Counted from the first letter of the stretch, positions 26,167 through 36,126 are shown. The stretch: 64,000 nt of DNA from Chitinophaga sp. Cy-1792 (GCF_011752935.1 NZ_VWWO01000002.1:2542001-2606000); one strand, 5' to 3'. Made by a program: numbers and translations. Notes: a model not told the origin generated them from the sequence alone.

Positions 26167-26979
26167 AAGTAAAAATTAAATCCCGGTATATTTTGAGAGA
26201 AACGTAAGGTGGGCGGCAGCTTACAGCCATCGTTCCGCAGACAAAAATAGAAAATTTATCATGCATAACAAATTGGGTATGGAAAACTACGGATTTACGT
26301 TTACCTGAAATCGATTGTAATTCAACTGGAGAACGGTTCCTTCATTAAGGGTATATACTGGCTGCGGGGTACGGTAACGGTCATACGAAATTTAGCACGA
26401 TAGTACTAGTCTAATAAAACGATTGAAATATTTAACAATATTGCCTTTCACGCGTACGGCATCTTGTAATCAGCCACAGGCAATAGCTCCATAGCTTCAC
26501 CCGGCTAAAATGCCGGATTTCACTACTGCTTATGGGTATAAAAACTTAGTACCCTCCGTATCATTTTTATATTTAAAGAGATATAAGGAGCTTCGATTGA
26601 TATCAGTTCGCTAACGGGTGTGAGGCGTAACTGTCGGGTGTTTACTGTAGCATTAAAAGCGTATTAAAAAGCGTAAAAGAGGATAAATTACTACACACAT
26701 GTTAAAACAAAATTTTCTATATTTGGGAACCGTAGGAATTTTGAGAAAAATACAATTAAAACCAAAATCACAACAACGCGTTCGGAATGCATGGATCATG
26801 TGGCTTTTTCTCAATCTCACAATGATTATTTTATTTATTTCCCGATTAATAACTATAAAATACTGCGTGTGAAATTTCTATCCGCCAACTCCATATGGAG
26901 TATTCCCAAAGAAACAACAAAAATGATGATACCTCAAAAGAGACCAGTGTGTAAAGCCTGAATAATTCCTAGCGCGAAA
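26167..26979. other. Long AT-rich upstream region of the SusC gene, no gene seen
   Basis: 813 bp between divergent genes. A 58-codon open frame (26700 onwards, MLKQNFLYLGTVGILRK) has one hydrophobic segment, but its ATG sits ahead of a TAnnTTTG box, so it would be outside the transcript. The region holds a probable promoter and a long leader and otherwise nothing recognisable. Confidence 0.5.
26718..26725 (+). promoter_or_regulatory. -7 box TATATTTG, probable SusC/SusD promoter
   Basis: An exact TAnnTTTG match in an AT-rich context. No clear TTG at the usual distance upstream. It would give a leader of about 250 nt before the SusC gene. Confidence 0.4.
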
Positions 26980-29900
26980 ATGAAACAACTTATTCTTCTA
27001 ATCCTATTTTCTATTCTTACATTGTCGATGTTCCGAGCCCAGGCGGAACCAGCGCAGGATTCCATTCTCATTACCATTAAGAAAGGCACCTATACCCTTA
27101 AAGAAATTTTCAGCATCCTCACCAGGCATACGGGTAAGCAGGTAGCTTACGCCACCAATGTCCTGGATGATCAGCAGCGCGTAGTGCTGGCCAGACAACT
27201 AAAAGGCACAGCAAACGCTATTCTTGCAACGGTATTGCCCAGTGTAGTTAAATGGACGCTTTCCGACGATTATATCACGTTGTACCAGGATTTGCCCGGG
27301 CCATCAACCACCCAGTCCGGAAACGTTAGTTCCGGCATCACCACGGTGCGGGGCAGTGTGGTGGATACTGCAGGCAATCCTTTATTTCTGGCCACCATCA
27401 GGATTGTTGGTTCCACGGCAGGTTGTAAAAGCAGTGAATCCGGTCAGTTCAGCATCATGACACCGGAGCAGCACCCGGTATTACTGGTCAGCTATTATGG
27501 CTACGAAACCCGGCAGGTCAAGGTAGACAACCCCGACGACGTGCACATTGTGCTTACCCCTATCATGGCGGAGCTCAAGACGGTAAACGTATTATCCGAT
27601 GGTTATCAGAAGATTTCACCGGAAAGGGCAACGGGTGCCTACACCGCCATTTCCACAGAGCTCTTCAACCGGAACCCCTCTTCCAGTATCCTCGAGCGAC
27701 TGGACGGGATAGCCAGCGGCTTTGTCATCAACCGCAATCCGGACGGCAAAAACAACCAGCCATCTATTTCGATCAGGGGTCGTAGTACTATTTTCGCCAA
27801 TGCGGAACCGCTGATCGTTGTAGACAATTTCCCATACAATGGCACACTTGATAATTTGAACCCGAATGATATTGAAAGTGTCACCATTCTAAAAGATGCT
27901 GCCGCCGCTTCCATCTGGGGAGCCCGCGCCGGCAATGGCGTCATTGTTATTACCACCAAGAAAGGCAGTAAAAAGGATAAACTGAAGCTGGAATTCAACA
28001 GCAACATCAGTATTTCAGAGAAACCCAACCTGTTCTATACCCCTCAGATGAGCGTGAAGGACTACATTGATGCGGAGAAGTTTCTGTTTAATACCGGGGC
28101 GTATTATCTATATATGGAGCAAAGTCCGGCTTACTTTGTTTCACCAGTAGTGGAATTGCTATATAAGAACAAGGACAAACAGATCAGTGATGCGGAATTG
28201 AACGATGCGTTAGACAAGATCTCCAAGGAAGATATCAGGGGAGATCTCAAGAAATATTATTATCAGTCAAGTGTAACACAACAGTATTCGTTATCGGCAA
28301 GTGGTGGTAATGCAGAAAATCAGTATTATTTATCGGTAGGATATAACAGGAACAAAGAATCCAATAAAAACTATAATACCAATGTTGCAAAATTTACCTT
28401 TAACGATAATTATTCCATTATCAAAGATAAACTATCAGTTTCTGGTGGCATGATGTACATGGAGAATCATGGTAAAGCTACATCCCCCTTTACACCACAG
28501 CTCCCCTATGGCAAACTAAAAAATGATGATGGCACCAATGCAATTGTTCCTGGTAATTGGCGGCAATCATATGTGGACACTATTGGTGGAGGTAGATTGT
28601 TAAACTGGAATTATGTTCCCTTAGATGAACAAAACATGCCCTACCTTACCACTAAAAATGTAGATTTATTATTAAATATTCGTGTACAGTATATTGTCTT
28701 GCCTAAGTTATCAGTAAATCTATATTACCAATATGGCAATGGCGCTACAACCACTCAAATATATAACAGTCCTAATTCTTACTATACCCGAAACCTTGTC
28801 AATAGCTATTCCTATTTTGATGCAAATGGCCAAACGATAAGACCAATTCCAACCGGCGGGATCCTCGATTATTTAAAATACGCCTATGAATCTAATAATA
28901 TCAGAGGTGAAATTGCTTATGCTAATAACTTTGGAAAATTTGCTGTTAAAGGGATAGCTGGAGTAGAGCGTAGAAATCTGGATGCCCAGTTAAAACCAAA
29001 TGATAGGCTATATGGCTATAATTCAGGCAATAGCACTTCCATTCCTGTCGACTTTACTAATTCTTATACTATATTACCTACCCCTTACCAAGAAACAAGG
29101 ATTCCGAATAATGCGTTTGGTATCAGGGAAGAATCAACTTACGACAATAATTTATCCTATTATGGCCATTTGGGTCTATCCTACCTCAATAAGTATACAT
29201 TTTCTTCTACTTTGAGGAGAGATGAATCCAATTTATTTGGTGTAAATACAAATAATAAAGGAGTACCACTATATGCATTAGGTTTTGCATGGAACCTTTC
29301 CAATGAAAAATTCTTTAATATATCCTGGGTTGATAGGTTGAACTTTAAATACTCCTATGGATATAGTGGAAACGTTGATAAAACAATCACAGCTTACACT
29401 ACCGCAGCTAATACTGGATCTGTAAGCATTTTCGGCCAGCCGTCTTTATATATACTTAATCCCCCAAACGCCAACCTGCGTTGGGAGAAGATTGGCATGT
29501 CTAATTTAGGTGTAGAATTCAGTATTCTATCTAAAAGAATATCAGGCTCTTTTGACTACTTTAAGAAAAATGGCAAAGACCTGATCGGATATGGACCTTT
29601 AGCACCATCCACCGGGAACTCGACCTATAAAGGCAATGTTGCTAATATGAAGGGAGCTGGTTACGAAATTTCACTAAATACATTAATAATAAATCAGAAG
29701 TTCAAATGGAATAGCATTTTTCTGTTAAGTAAAGCTACCGACCGGGTTACGGAATATAAAGCTGAAGCTACTGCTGTCAATAATTACATGACACAACTAG
29801 GCATTAATCCATTGGTAGGAAAACCTGTTTATTCCATATTCAGCTATAAATGGGCAGGGCTAAATCCTGAAACGGGTGACCCACAGGGGATCGTTAATGG

Positions 29901-30471
29901 TAAACCATCTACAGATTATGCAGCAATTACAGGCACAAAAGACCTATCCACATTAGTATATAATGGACCTGCCAATCCAGTTTACATAGCCAGTATAAGA
30001 AATGAATTTAGTTATAAGAATGTGGAATTATCCTTCCTAATCACTGGAAAATTTCTATACTTCTTCAGAAGAACATCAGTAAATTACTCAACTATGTTAA
30101 CTGCTGATCAGAGAATTAGTCCTTACAACCCTGACTACAGCCTAAGATGGCAGAAACCTGGCGATGAAAAAAACACCAATGTGCCAAGTCAAACCTATCC
30201 CAAAAGTGACGCAAGATCAGCACTCTACCAGTATAGTGAGATACTGGTGGAACCAGGAGACCATATCCGTTTTCAAGATATTAACCTCTCCTATTCCATC
30301 CAACCTAAATCCAGCAAATTAAAAGTCATAAAAGTATATACCTATATCAATAATATAGGTATTCTTTATAAAAAAACGCATTATAATATTGATCCTGATT
30401 ATGTTCCAGGGAATTATTTACGAATACCACCAATTAGAACATACAATATTGGTGTAAAAGTATTTCTCTAA
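26980..30471 (+). CDS. SusC/RagA-type TonB-linked outer-membrane protein with STN domain
   Basis: 1163 residues with a signal peptide (MKQLILLILFSILTLSMF). Residues about 30-105 form an STN domain (YTLKEIFSILTRHTGKQVAY, WTLSDDYITLYQ), the part that contacts FecR-type anti-sigma factors. A carboxypeptidase-regulatory-like domain follows (VRGSVVDTAGNPLFLATIRI), then the TonB plug (PSISIRGRSTIFANAEPLIV, YNGTLDNLNPNDIESVTILK, DAAAASIWGARAGNGVIVI) and a barrel of about 800 residues ending in VKVFL. SusC with SusD imports large nutrients; the substrate is unknown. The plug-encoding DNA is GC-rich while the barrel-encoding DNA is AT-rich, which suggests a mosaic gene. The SusD gene starts 7 bp downstream. 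Confidence 0.92.
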   Translation: MKQLILLILFSILTLSMFRAQAEPAQDSILITIKKGTYTLKEIFSILTRHTGKQVAYATNVLDDQQRVVLARQLKGTANAILATVLPSVVKWTLSDDYITLYQDLPGPSTTQSGNVSSGITTVRGSVVDTAGNPLFLATIRIVGSTAGCKSSESGQFSIMTPEQHPVLLVSYYGYETRQVKVDNPDDVHIVLTPIMAELKTVNVLSDGYQKISPERATGAYTAISTELFNRNPSSSILERLDGIASGFVINRNPDGKNNQPSISIRGRSTIFANAEPLIVVDNFPYNGTLDNLNPNDIESVTILKDAAAASIWGARAGNGVIVITTKKGSKKDKLKLEFNSNISISEKPNLFYTPQMSVKDYIDAEKFLFNTGAYYLYMEQSPAYFVSPVVELLYKNKDKQISDAELNDALDKISKEDIRGDLKKYYYQSSVTQQYSLSASGGNAENQYYLSVGYNRNKESNKNYNTNVAKFTFNDNYSIIKDKLSVSGGMMYMENHGKATSPFTPQLPYGKLKNDDGTNAIVPGNWRQSYVDTIGGGRLLNWNYVPLDEQNMPYLTTKNVDLLLNIRVQYIVLPKLSVNLYYQYGNGATTTQIYNSPNSYYTRNLVNSYSYFDANGQTIRPIPTGGILDYLKYAYESNNIRGEIAYANNFGKFAVKGIAGVERRNLDAQLKPNDRLYGYNSGNSTSIPVDFTNSYTILPTPYQETRIPNNAFGIREESTYDNNLSYYGHLGLSYLNKYTFSSTLRRDESNLFGVNTNNKGVPLYALGFAWNLSNEKFFNISWVDRLNFKYSYGYSGNVDKTITAYTTAANTGSVSIFGQPSLYILNPPNANLRWEKIGMSNLGVEFSILSKRISGSFDYFKKNGKDLIGYGPLAPSTGNSTYKGNVANMKGAGYEISLNTLIINQKFKWNSIFLLSKATDRVTEYKAEATAVNNYMTQLGINPLVGKPVYSIFSYKWAGLNPETGDPQGIVNGKPSTDYAAITGTKDLSTLVYNGPANPVYIASIRNEFSYKNVELSFLITGKFLYFFRRTSVNYSTMLTADQRISPYNPDYSLRWQKPGDEKNTNVPSQTYPKSDARSALYQYSEILVEPGDHIRFQDINLSYSIQPKSSKLKVIKVYTYINNIGILYKKTHYNIDPDYVPGNYLRIPPIRTYNIGVKVFL

Positions 30472-30478
30472 ATAGTTT

Positions 30479-31888
30479 ATGATGAAAGTTTTTAAATTAT
30501 TACTTCTACCAATAGCATTAATGGTAATAGTCAGTGGTTGCAAAAAGGATTTTCTCAATAAAAAATCTAACAATAACCTGATCATACCAGAAACACTAAC
30601 TGATTTTGATCTGATACTTAATGACGTTGGATCCGCTTTCTGCAATTTCCCTGATATGGGAGAACTATCCTCAGACGACTACTATATTAAAGATGCTATT
30701 TACAATTCATTGCCCATCCTTAAAACCAGAAACTGTTATATCTGGGCTCCAGATATATATCAGGGGGATACGCAGATATTTGATTGGGACTATCCCTACA
30801 AACAAATCTTCTATTGCAATATCATTATTGAAGGAATAAAGAAAATCACCGTTACAAACAATAATAAAGTACAATGGCATAAAATATTAGGAAGTGCTTA
30901 TTTTCTTAGAGCCTATGCATTACACAATCTGGCCACTGTATTTTGCACTGTTTATGATAGTAGTACTGCAGCTAAAATAATGGGATTGCCATTACGCTTA
31001 TCTCCCGATGTTAATGATACCGTGTTACGATCTAATTTACAAGATACTTACCAGCAAATAATTTCAGATTTAGAGGCTGCAGAAATAAATCTTACTGTTC
31101 CATTTGATATTACTCAACCTAACAGACCAGGTATAGAATCACTATATTCATTGGCTGCAAGAGTATATCTATATATTGGGGACTATACAAAAGCATTGAA
31201 ATACTCAAAGGCATGTCTGGATCTGAAATCAGTATTACTTGACTATTCCGTATGGGACACCACTGCGTTGAAGCCATTTCCAGTAATCCCAGGCAGTAAC
31301 AATCCAGAGATTTTATATTATGATAAGTTTGGTTATGGTAGTTGGTTTACTATACTAAGCACAGGTCTACTGGTCGATACGACTCTTTATAATACTTATA
31401 ACAGCAATGATTGTAGGAAGACGCTTTTCTTTAGGAACCTTGGAGGTAATGATTATGGCCCTAAAGGAGGTTATCTAGGTTTAGGAAACTTTTTTACCGG
31501 ATTGTCAATATCAGAAACACTCTTAATTTACGCTGAATCAGCAGCAAGATTACAGGATTTGCCTACAGCAAAAGCTGCCATCATTAAGCTGATGCAGTCC
31601 CGATGGAAACGAAATAAAAATACTGGTCAAAGTCTATATAAAATTCCGGATTTCAACAATGGTCAAGATCTCTTAGCATATATTCTTATAGAAAGAAGGA
31701 AGGAAATGGTATTCAAAGGGACTAGATTCAGTGATATCAAACGATTAAATCGGGATAGTGCAAATATTGTCCTTACGAGAATTACCAATGGCTTTACTTA
31801 TACCCTCCTACCTAACGATAAAAAATATGCACTCCCAATACCTCCTGATGAAATAAACTTGTCAGGCATTCCACAAAATGACAGATGA
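30479..31888 (+). CDS. SusD/RagB-type nutrient-binding lipoprotein
   Basis: 469 residues. The lipobox VIVSGC gives a lipidated Cys near residue 21, followed by KKDFLNKKSNNNLIIPETLTD-type family start. TPR-like pieces are visible (HKILGSAYFLRAYALHNLAT, YSLAARVYLYIGDYTKAL), then the C-terminal LLAYILIERRKEMVFKGTRF and FSDIKRLNRD. It forms the lid on its SusC partner at the cell surface. DNA is AT-rich like the SusC barrel, so the two regions seem to have travelled together. Confidence 0.92.
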   Translation: MMKVFKLLLLPIALMVIVSGCKKDFLNKKSNNNLIIPETLTDFDLILNDVGSAFCNFPDMGELSSDDYYIKDAIYNSLPILKTRNCYIWAPDIYQGDTQIFDWDYPYKQIFYCNIIIEGIKKITVTNNNKVQWHKILGSAYFLRAYALHNLATVFCTVYDSSTAAKIMGLPLRLSPDVNDTVLRSNLQDTYQQIISDLEAAEINLTVPFDITQPNRPGIESLYSLAARVYLYIGDYTKALKYSKACLDLKSVLLDYSVWDTTALKPFPVIPGSNNPEILYYDKFGYGSWFTILSTGLLVDTTLYNTYNSNDCRKTLFFRNLGGNDYGPKGGYLGLGNFFTGLSISETLLIYAESAARLQDLPTAKAAIIKLMQSRWKRNKNTGQSLYKIPDFNNGQDLLAYILIERRKEMVFKGTRFSDIKRLNRDSANIVLTRITNGFTYTLLPNDKKYALPIPPDEINLSGIPQNDR

Positions 31889-31937
31889 CAGCAGTTAAAT
31901 TTCTGCCATCATCTTATCTATTTGTTGGTAATCCACA

Positions 31938-32207
31938 TTAAAGTACAGCATAAGACCCACTACAAGGAACATAAACTCCACTTGCGTTCTTTACATAACG
32001 ACAAATATTAGTTGGTGAAGCAAGGCAGGTGTAGCTAATAGAATACGTACCACTTATAAGATAAACATTCGGATCTTTTTGCCCGGTAGGATCGTTATAA
32101 TATCCAGGCACAGGTTGAGTACATACTGTATCATCAGCATATCTAAATGCGAAGATACCGGCAATCATGAGCGCAGCAAGGAACAGCTTAATCTTGAGTT
32201 TTTTCAT
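31938..32207 (-). CDS. Small exported Cys-containing protein (DUF6520-like)
   Basis: 89 residues. A signal peptide (MKKLKIKLFLAALMIAGIFAF) is followed by a mature chain of about 65 residues with four Cys (VCTQ, TCLAS, NICRY, VPCSG) and TGQKDPNVYLISGTYSISY. The pattern is like small Bacteroidota proteins called DUF6520; I am moderately sure. It lies on the opposite strand, converging on the SusD gene and upstream-adjacent to a MauE/DoxX gene. Disulphide formation by that neighbour is a reasonable inference. Processing and role are unknown. Confidence 0.65.
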   Translation of the reverse strand: MKKLKIKLFLAALMIAGIFAFRYADDTVCTQPVPGYYNDPTGQKDPNVYLISGTYSISYTCLASPTNICRYVKNASGVYVPCSGSYAVL

Positions 32208-32514
32208 GGATTAAGATTTTGGTTTAGTTAAAATATTGGTAATTAAGAGATAAAAACAAGATTAATGAAGTTGATAACACATAGGATTCCCTGCGCAAGC
32301 ATGGCGGTACTTGCAATTAACGTGTTTCAGCTGCATTGTCCGGGTGTAAAGTGCACGACTTTCCCATTTCTCATACCGAGATCAATGCGTGTGAATACCA
32401 TTAAGATCGAAGGAATTAAATTGGATAAGGGGAACGCTAGCAAAGCTATGGATAAAAGTTGGTAACTCAAAGGGGCTAACGGACAACAGACAAAGAAAAG
32501 TATGATTAGATAAT
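32208..32514. other. 307-bp gap between MauE/DoxX and DUF6520-like genes, no gene supported
   Basis: The minus-strand gap lies inside a likely operon. A 66-codon plus-strand frame at 32265-32465 has no family resemblance and runs against both neighbours. It may be a leader of the small gene. Nothing else seen. Confidence 0.4.
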
Positions 32515-32958
32515 TCAGGCAACGGTAACTTTGTCGGCCCTGTTTGATTTGTAGAAAAGGAAGATTGCAATGAAGCCGAGAAGAGATAGGGTAAGATTGA
32601 ACCAGAAATGTTGTGGCCAGTCAAGTGCGGCAATAAGGCCACCACAACTGCATGGTACTTTAAAATTGTTTCTTCCGAACCAGATTATTCCTACATATAC
32701 CGTAAATACTGACATCAGCAGGGTACTACCCCAAAGTCCGATTTTACGGGTACTGCCAAGAAAAACCAATACGCATAAACTCAATTCCAGTAAGGGAATA
32801 AACCACGACATAAAACCAGCAAAGCGCGTGTCGAAAGGCTGATTGAACATCTGACGGTAAGTCTGCTCATGGTTTAGTAGCTTCGTAAGTCCTGCATAGA
32901 AAAATACCAACACGTACAAGAAGATAATGGATTCAATCAATACGCGATTTAACTTCAT
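32515..32958 (-). CDS. MauE/DoxX-family redox-associated membrane protein
   Basis: 147 residues with four hydrophobic segments (about residues 10-28, 48-68, 72-92, 115-137). The start FFYAGLTKLLNHEQTYRQMF and the loop KVPCSCGG with a Cys-x-Cys pair fit the MauE/DoxX methylamine-utilisation-like family, which supports periplasmic disulphide chemistry. The small four-Cys secreted protein encoded downstream on the same strand is a plausible client. Confidence 0.8.
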   Translation of the reverse strand: MKLNRVLIESIIFLYVLVFFYAGLTKLLNHEQTYRQMFNQPFDTRFAGFMSWFIPLLELSLCVLVFLGSTRKIGLWGSTLLMSVFTVYVGIIWFGRNNFKVPCSCGGLIAALDWPQHFWFNLTLSLLGFIAIFLFYKSNRADKVTVA

Positions 32959-34020
32959 TGTGATTAAAGTGTGAATAGTGACGAGTGCTTGGTCGACTTA
33001 AATCCTAAATACAATTGAAAGTTCTGGAAATTTACTATTTTTGATCCCACGTTTACTTTATCAGATTCGATAGATATAAAGGTATTGGTCACAATCAAAA
33101 AAAGGCATTCACATTATTGTCACTGTATTTACTATCAAAGTATAAGGTACATGTCAATCTGAAAATATCATTCTCGATTTGAAAGCTGAATGTGCGTTCA
33201 AGTATATTTACGGTCAACAGGTACTTGTCGGATTTCGCCTTTTTTGAAAAATTCGTGTTATTTTTTAAACTATAACTTTTTTCTATCTTACCTGATTTAC
33301 ATTTGCATAACAAAAACTAACAAATAGCAATTAACTGCTGCTTACAGTATCTCCCCCACCATCTTCCCTTAATTGCCATTCTCATTTTGATAATCAAATT
33401 ATCTTGTTGCGCCCGCTTAACCGTTATTAATAAAGGCTTTTACCTATTCCATCATTTCTTCTGTAATTATTGATCTTCCTTCTTTAAATAGCTGCCGCTA
33501 AATCACCACACCTGTACATACCATATTCATACCGCATACATGCCGCAACCCAGTCGATGCGCGTATGGCAAAAGTGACGTACGGATATGCAGGACCGTTA
33601 TTTCCCGTCCTTAATAAAGTTGTTTTTAAAATAATTGATAAAAAAGCAGTACCCCACCGGGGTGATTCCTGTTATTATTTTAATACCGGTAGTATTTTTT
33701 TTGTAGAAAATATTGTAGCTTACAGTATAGATTAAGCTGTTACCGGAAGAAGGAATATCAACCGATATATTCTCAGAAGCGGAAAGACAAGAACGGGTGG
33801 AAGGAATGTAGACCTGAAAATATTGGCCCTGAAGAACAATGCACTCTTAAACTACCACCCTTGAAAACCATACGAAACGTATATACTCATCAATTCAATA
33901 GTGCTATAGCGCACCTTACAGCTTGTGAAGCTGACATTCAAGACTGGCATTTAATCACCGGAACAAACAGCTGTTCGCGAAGCGTTCTAGTATGTAACAT
34001 TCAAACCGTTGCATCTTAAA
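32959..34020. other. AT-rich region of about 1 kb with no supported gene
   Basis: Between the MauE/DoxX gene and FecR. A minus-strand frame at 33095-33313 has 72 codons but only a TTG start, no in-frame ATG and no recognised family. The right half (33600-34000) is low-complexity upstream DNA of fecR. A short inverted repeat CCCCACCGGGG lies near 33651. No TAnnTTTG box with good spacing was found before fecR, and no ECF sigma gene is present here, although one usually precedes fecR. Confidence 0.5.
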
Positions 34021-35124
34021 ATGGACAACAACGTCGCAAATTTACGAGGCCTGATCATTAGAAAGTATCTGCACCAATTAGGAACCGCAGATGCGATCCG
34101 CCTGCACAATGCAATCGAGGAATCCTACCAGGTCCGGAAAATGGATGCTGCATTCAAAGAGTTCATCCTGACCGAGAAAACCAAAAAGCGTATCCCCTAC
34201 GACCAGATCGATCATCTGTTCGTGGCATACCTGGACCAGAAACAAAAGGAAACCCGTGCACAAGTGACAAGGATCGGCGTAGCCGCCAGTATTGCTATTG
34301 TTGTCGCCTGTACAACCATAGGCGTCATGCAAAACCGCAAAACAACGGTCAGCAAGGCATTGGCTAAAAATTCCATCGTCATCACCGATGTAAACGGCAA
34401 CCAGTTTGCCTTCAGAGGTGATACCACCCTTTCTGTAAAAGGTGGCAGCTATGTAATTGCCGATAATACGCTCGATCTCACCGCCACTCCCCTCGCCTGT
34501 CTCAAAAGCATTAAAGTGCCCAATCAGCTGACCTTCAACGTGGTCCTCCCTGATGGCTCCTCCGTGCAAATGAACTCCGGCAGCGAAATCACCTTAAACG
34601 ACAACTTCTCCAAACTACGTACCGTAGACTATAACGGTGAAGGCTACTTTAAGATCGCTAAAAATGACAAGGCTCCTTTCCGCGTCACCACCAGGAACGC
34701 TGAAGTACAGGTATTAGGCACATCGTTTAATGTCAACACCTACCACGCCAATCCGGTTGTATCCCTGATTACCGGCGCTATCAAGGTGCAAAGCAGCAAC
34801 GAAGCCCATACCCTCCAGCCAGGTACACAGTCCGTCGTACTCGCAGACGGTACCCAGCAACTACAGGCCTCCGACAACGAAGATGTTATCTCCTGGACCA
34901 ATGGTATCGTCAAATTCCAGGATGCACCGCTCTCTGATATCATTGAACAGGTGACCAACTGGTACGACTTCGACCTGCAGGTGGCCGACAATGCAAAAAA
35001 CCTGAAATTAACTACATCCGTAAATAAGAATGTTCCACTAATTTCGTTTATTAATATGCTCAAAAATACCCAGCAGCTCGATTATACGCAGGTGGGTAAT
35101 ACCATAAAGATCTATAAGAAGTAA
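34021..35124 (+). CDS. FecR-family anti-sigma factor
   Basis: 367 residues from ATG 34021; the frame is open to a TTG four codons earlier. The N-terminal cytoplasmic part (about 1-80) binds a sigma factor. One membrane segment at about 82-102 (VAASIAIVVACTTIGVM) is followed by the periplasmic FecR domain: LTFNVVLPDGSSVQMNSGSE, VDYNGEGYFKIAKNDKAPFRV, EVQVLGTSFNVNTY, GAIKVQ. The tail DVISWTNGIVKFQDAPLSDI onwards is the DUF4974 domain. Such proteins transmit ligand signals from STN-type TonB receptors; the SusC protein encoded at 26980 carries an STN domain. No full-length sigma gene adjoins on this strand. Confidence 0.88.
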   Translation: MDNNVANLRGLIIRKYLHQLGTADAIRLHNAIEESYQVRKMDAAFKEFILTEKTKKRIPYDQIDHLFVAYLDQKQKETRAQVTRIGVAASIAIVVACTTIGVMQNRKTTVSKALAKNSIVITDVNGNQFAFRGDTTLSVKGGSYVIADNTLDLTATPLACLKSIKVPNQLTFNVVLPDGSSVQMNSGSEITLNDNFSKLRTVDYNGEGYFKIAKNDKAPFRVTTRNAEVQVLGTSFNVNTYHANPVVSLITGAIKVQSSNEAHTLQPGTQSVVLADGTQQLQASDNEDVISWTNGIVKFQDAPLSDIIEQVTNWYDFDLQVADNAKNLKLTTSVNKNVPLISFINMLKNTQQLDYTQVGNTIKIYKK

Positions 35125-35135
35125 AACCTTTGAAA

Positions 35136-35429
35136 ATGTCCACAGGGCTCACTGAAGAAGAAGCTAAGTTTGTATCGCAGTTAAAAGCAGGGAACCAACG
35201 TGCATGGGAAACATTTTATATGAGCTTCCGTGACAACCTCATCCTCGATGTATATGATCGGGAACCTGGCGGGACTTCTGCCAGCGTCCAATCATTCTTT
35301 ATCAGGTTTCTGACGCAGGAACAATACAAAACACTCTCCGGCGAATCCCTCACAGGCATTAAAGAAGAAATAAAAATCCTATTGCTGCATTATATCCAAC
35401 AAGATACAACCGCAGACACTACCAGCTGA
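35136..35429 (+). CDS. 97-aa protein resembling ECF sigma region 2 only
   Basis: 97 residues from ATG 35136, 11 bp after fecR. The segment FVSQLKAGNQRAWETFYMSF resembles the start of ECF sigma region 2 (usual form LxxGdxxAFexLYxxY), and GIKEEIKILLLHYIQQD resembles the end of that region. There is no region 4 and so no promoter -35 reader. It could be a decayed sigma gene, a decoy for FecR, or an unrelated helical protein. Similarity is weak and judged by eye. Confidence 0.5.
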   Translation: MSTGLTEEEAKFVSQLKAGNQRAWETFYMSFRDNLILDVYDREPGGTSASVQSFFIRFLTQEQYKTLSGESLTGIKEEIKILLLHYIQQDTTADTTS

Positions 35430-35512
35430 TTATCAATCGGTAACCGGCTATTATCTTCCAAAAAATTTAAGACAAAGAAAGCATTTTCTCCTTTTCCGGC
35501 CTACCGGAACAG

Positions 35513-35534
35513 CAGCCAGGCAATGGCTGTTTTT
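35513..35534 (+). terminator. Intrinsic terminator after the fecR transcript
   Basis: CAGCCA pairs with TGGCTG across a five-base loop, followed by TTTTT. A further hairpin GGCAGG...CCTGCC lies at 35600-35621. Confidence 0.6.
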
Positions 35535-35866
35535 CTATAAAGGAATGTGGGAAATATCAGGAAACTACGCCCTGTTCATCGGCGGGTAAAAAAGAAAAAG
35601 GCAGGACTAAAAAGACCTGCCCGAAGCTCTATACTCATCATTTCATTCACATGGGATCCGTTGTGATCTTCATAGTTAGGGCCAAAAACCCAAACTAAAT
35701 AACCTGTCGGACTTCTGTTACGGCACATTAGCTACTTGTACCCAACTTCAGTATTCCGGTTAAAGAGTATTGGAATGACTTGCATTCGAACACGCACATT
35801 TATGACTTAATTCTATTGTTTCTAACCTGTTTGCCAGAAAAAGCATCCTAAAATGCAACCCCCGAC

Positions 35867-36126
35867 ATTAGTAGTACACGGCTCAAAGAAAAAAGGGTAA
35901 CGTTGCTGTACTTTTTTTTGAAAAATTTTTCCGGCAACCTCTTTCCCGTCCGTTTGCTGCAAAATTGCAGCGGCTATTAGTAGTACACGGCTAAAAAAGA
36001 AAAGGGTAATGTTGCTTCACTTTTTTTTGAAAAAATTTTCTGCAACCTATCCTACCCCTCCTTACTGCAATAAAACAGCAGCGTGCATTAGTAGTACACG
36101 GCTAAAAACAAAAAGGGTAATGTGAT
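35867..36126. repeat. Three tandem copies of a 110-bp repeat
   Basis: Units start at 35867, 35976 and 36087 with ATTAGTAGTACACGGCT followed by an AAAAGGGTAA element. The first two continue with a T-run, GAAAAA-TTTTTC-like symmetry, a GCAACC block, and a small hairpin (GCTGCAA-AA-TTGCAGC in the first). The third is cut off after about 40 bp by the 3' end of the minus-strand anti-sigma gene. Spacing is 109 and 111 bp. Confidence 0.75.

Noticed and set aside
26700..26876. 58-codon plus-strand frame with one hydrophobic segment
   Set aside because: Its ATG lies upstream of the TAnnTTTG box at 26718 and it has no family resemblance; more likely leader DNA of the SusC gene.
32265..32465. 66-codon plus-strand frame between the MauE and DUF6520-like genes
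   Set aside because: Runs against both neighbours in a likely operon and has no recognisable sequence.
33095..33313. 72-codon minus-strand frame
   Set aside because: No ATG, only TTG; no family resemblance or Shine-Dalgarno-like sequence.
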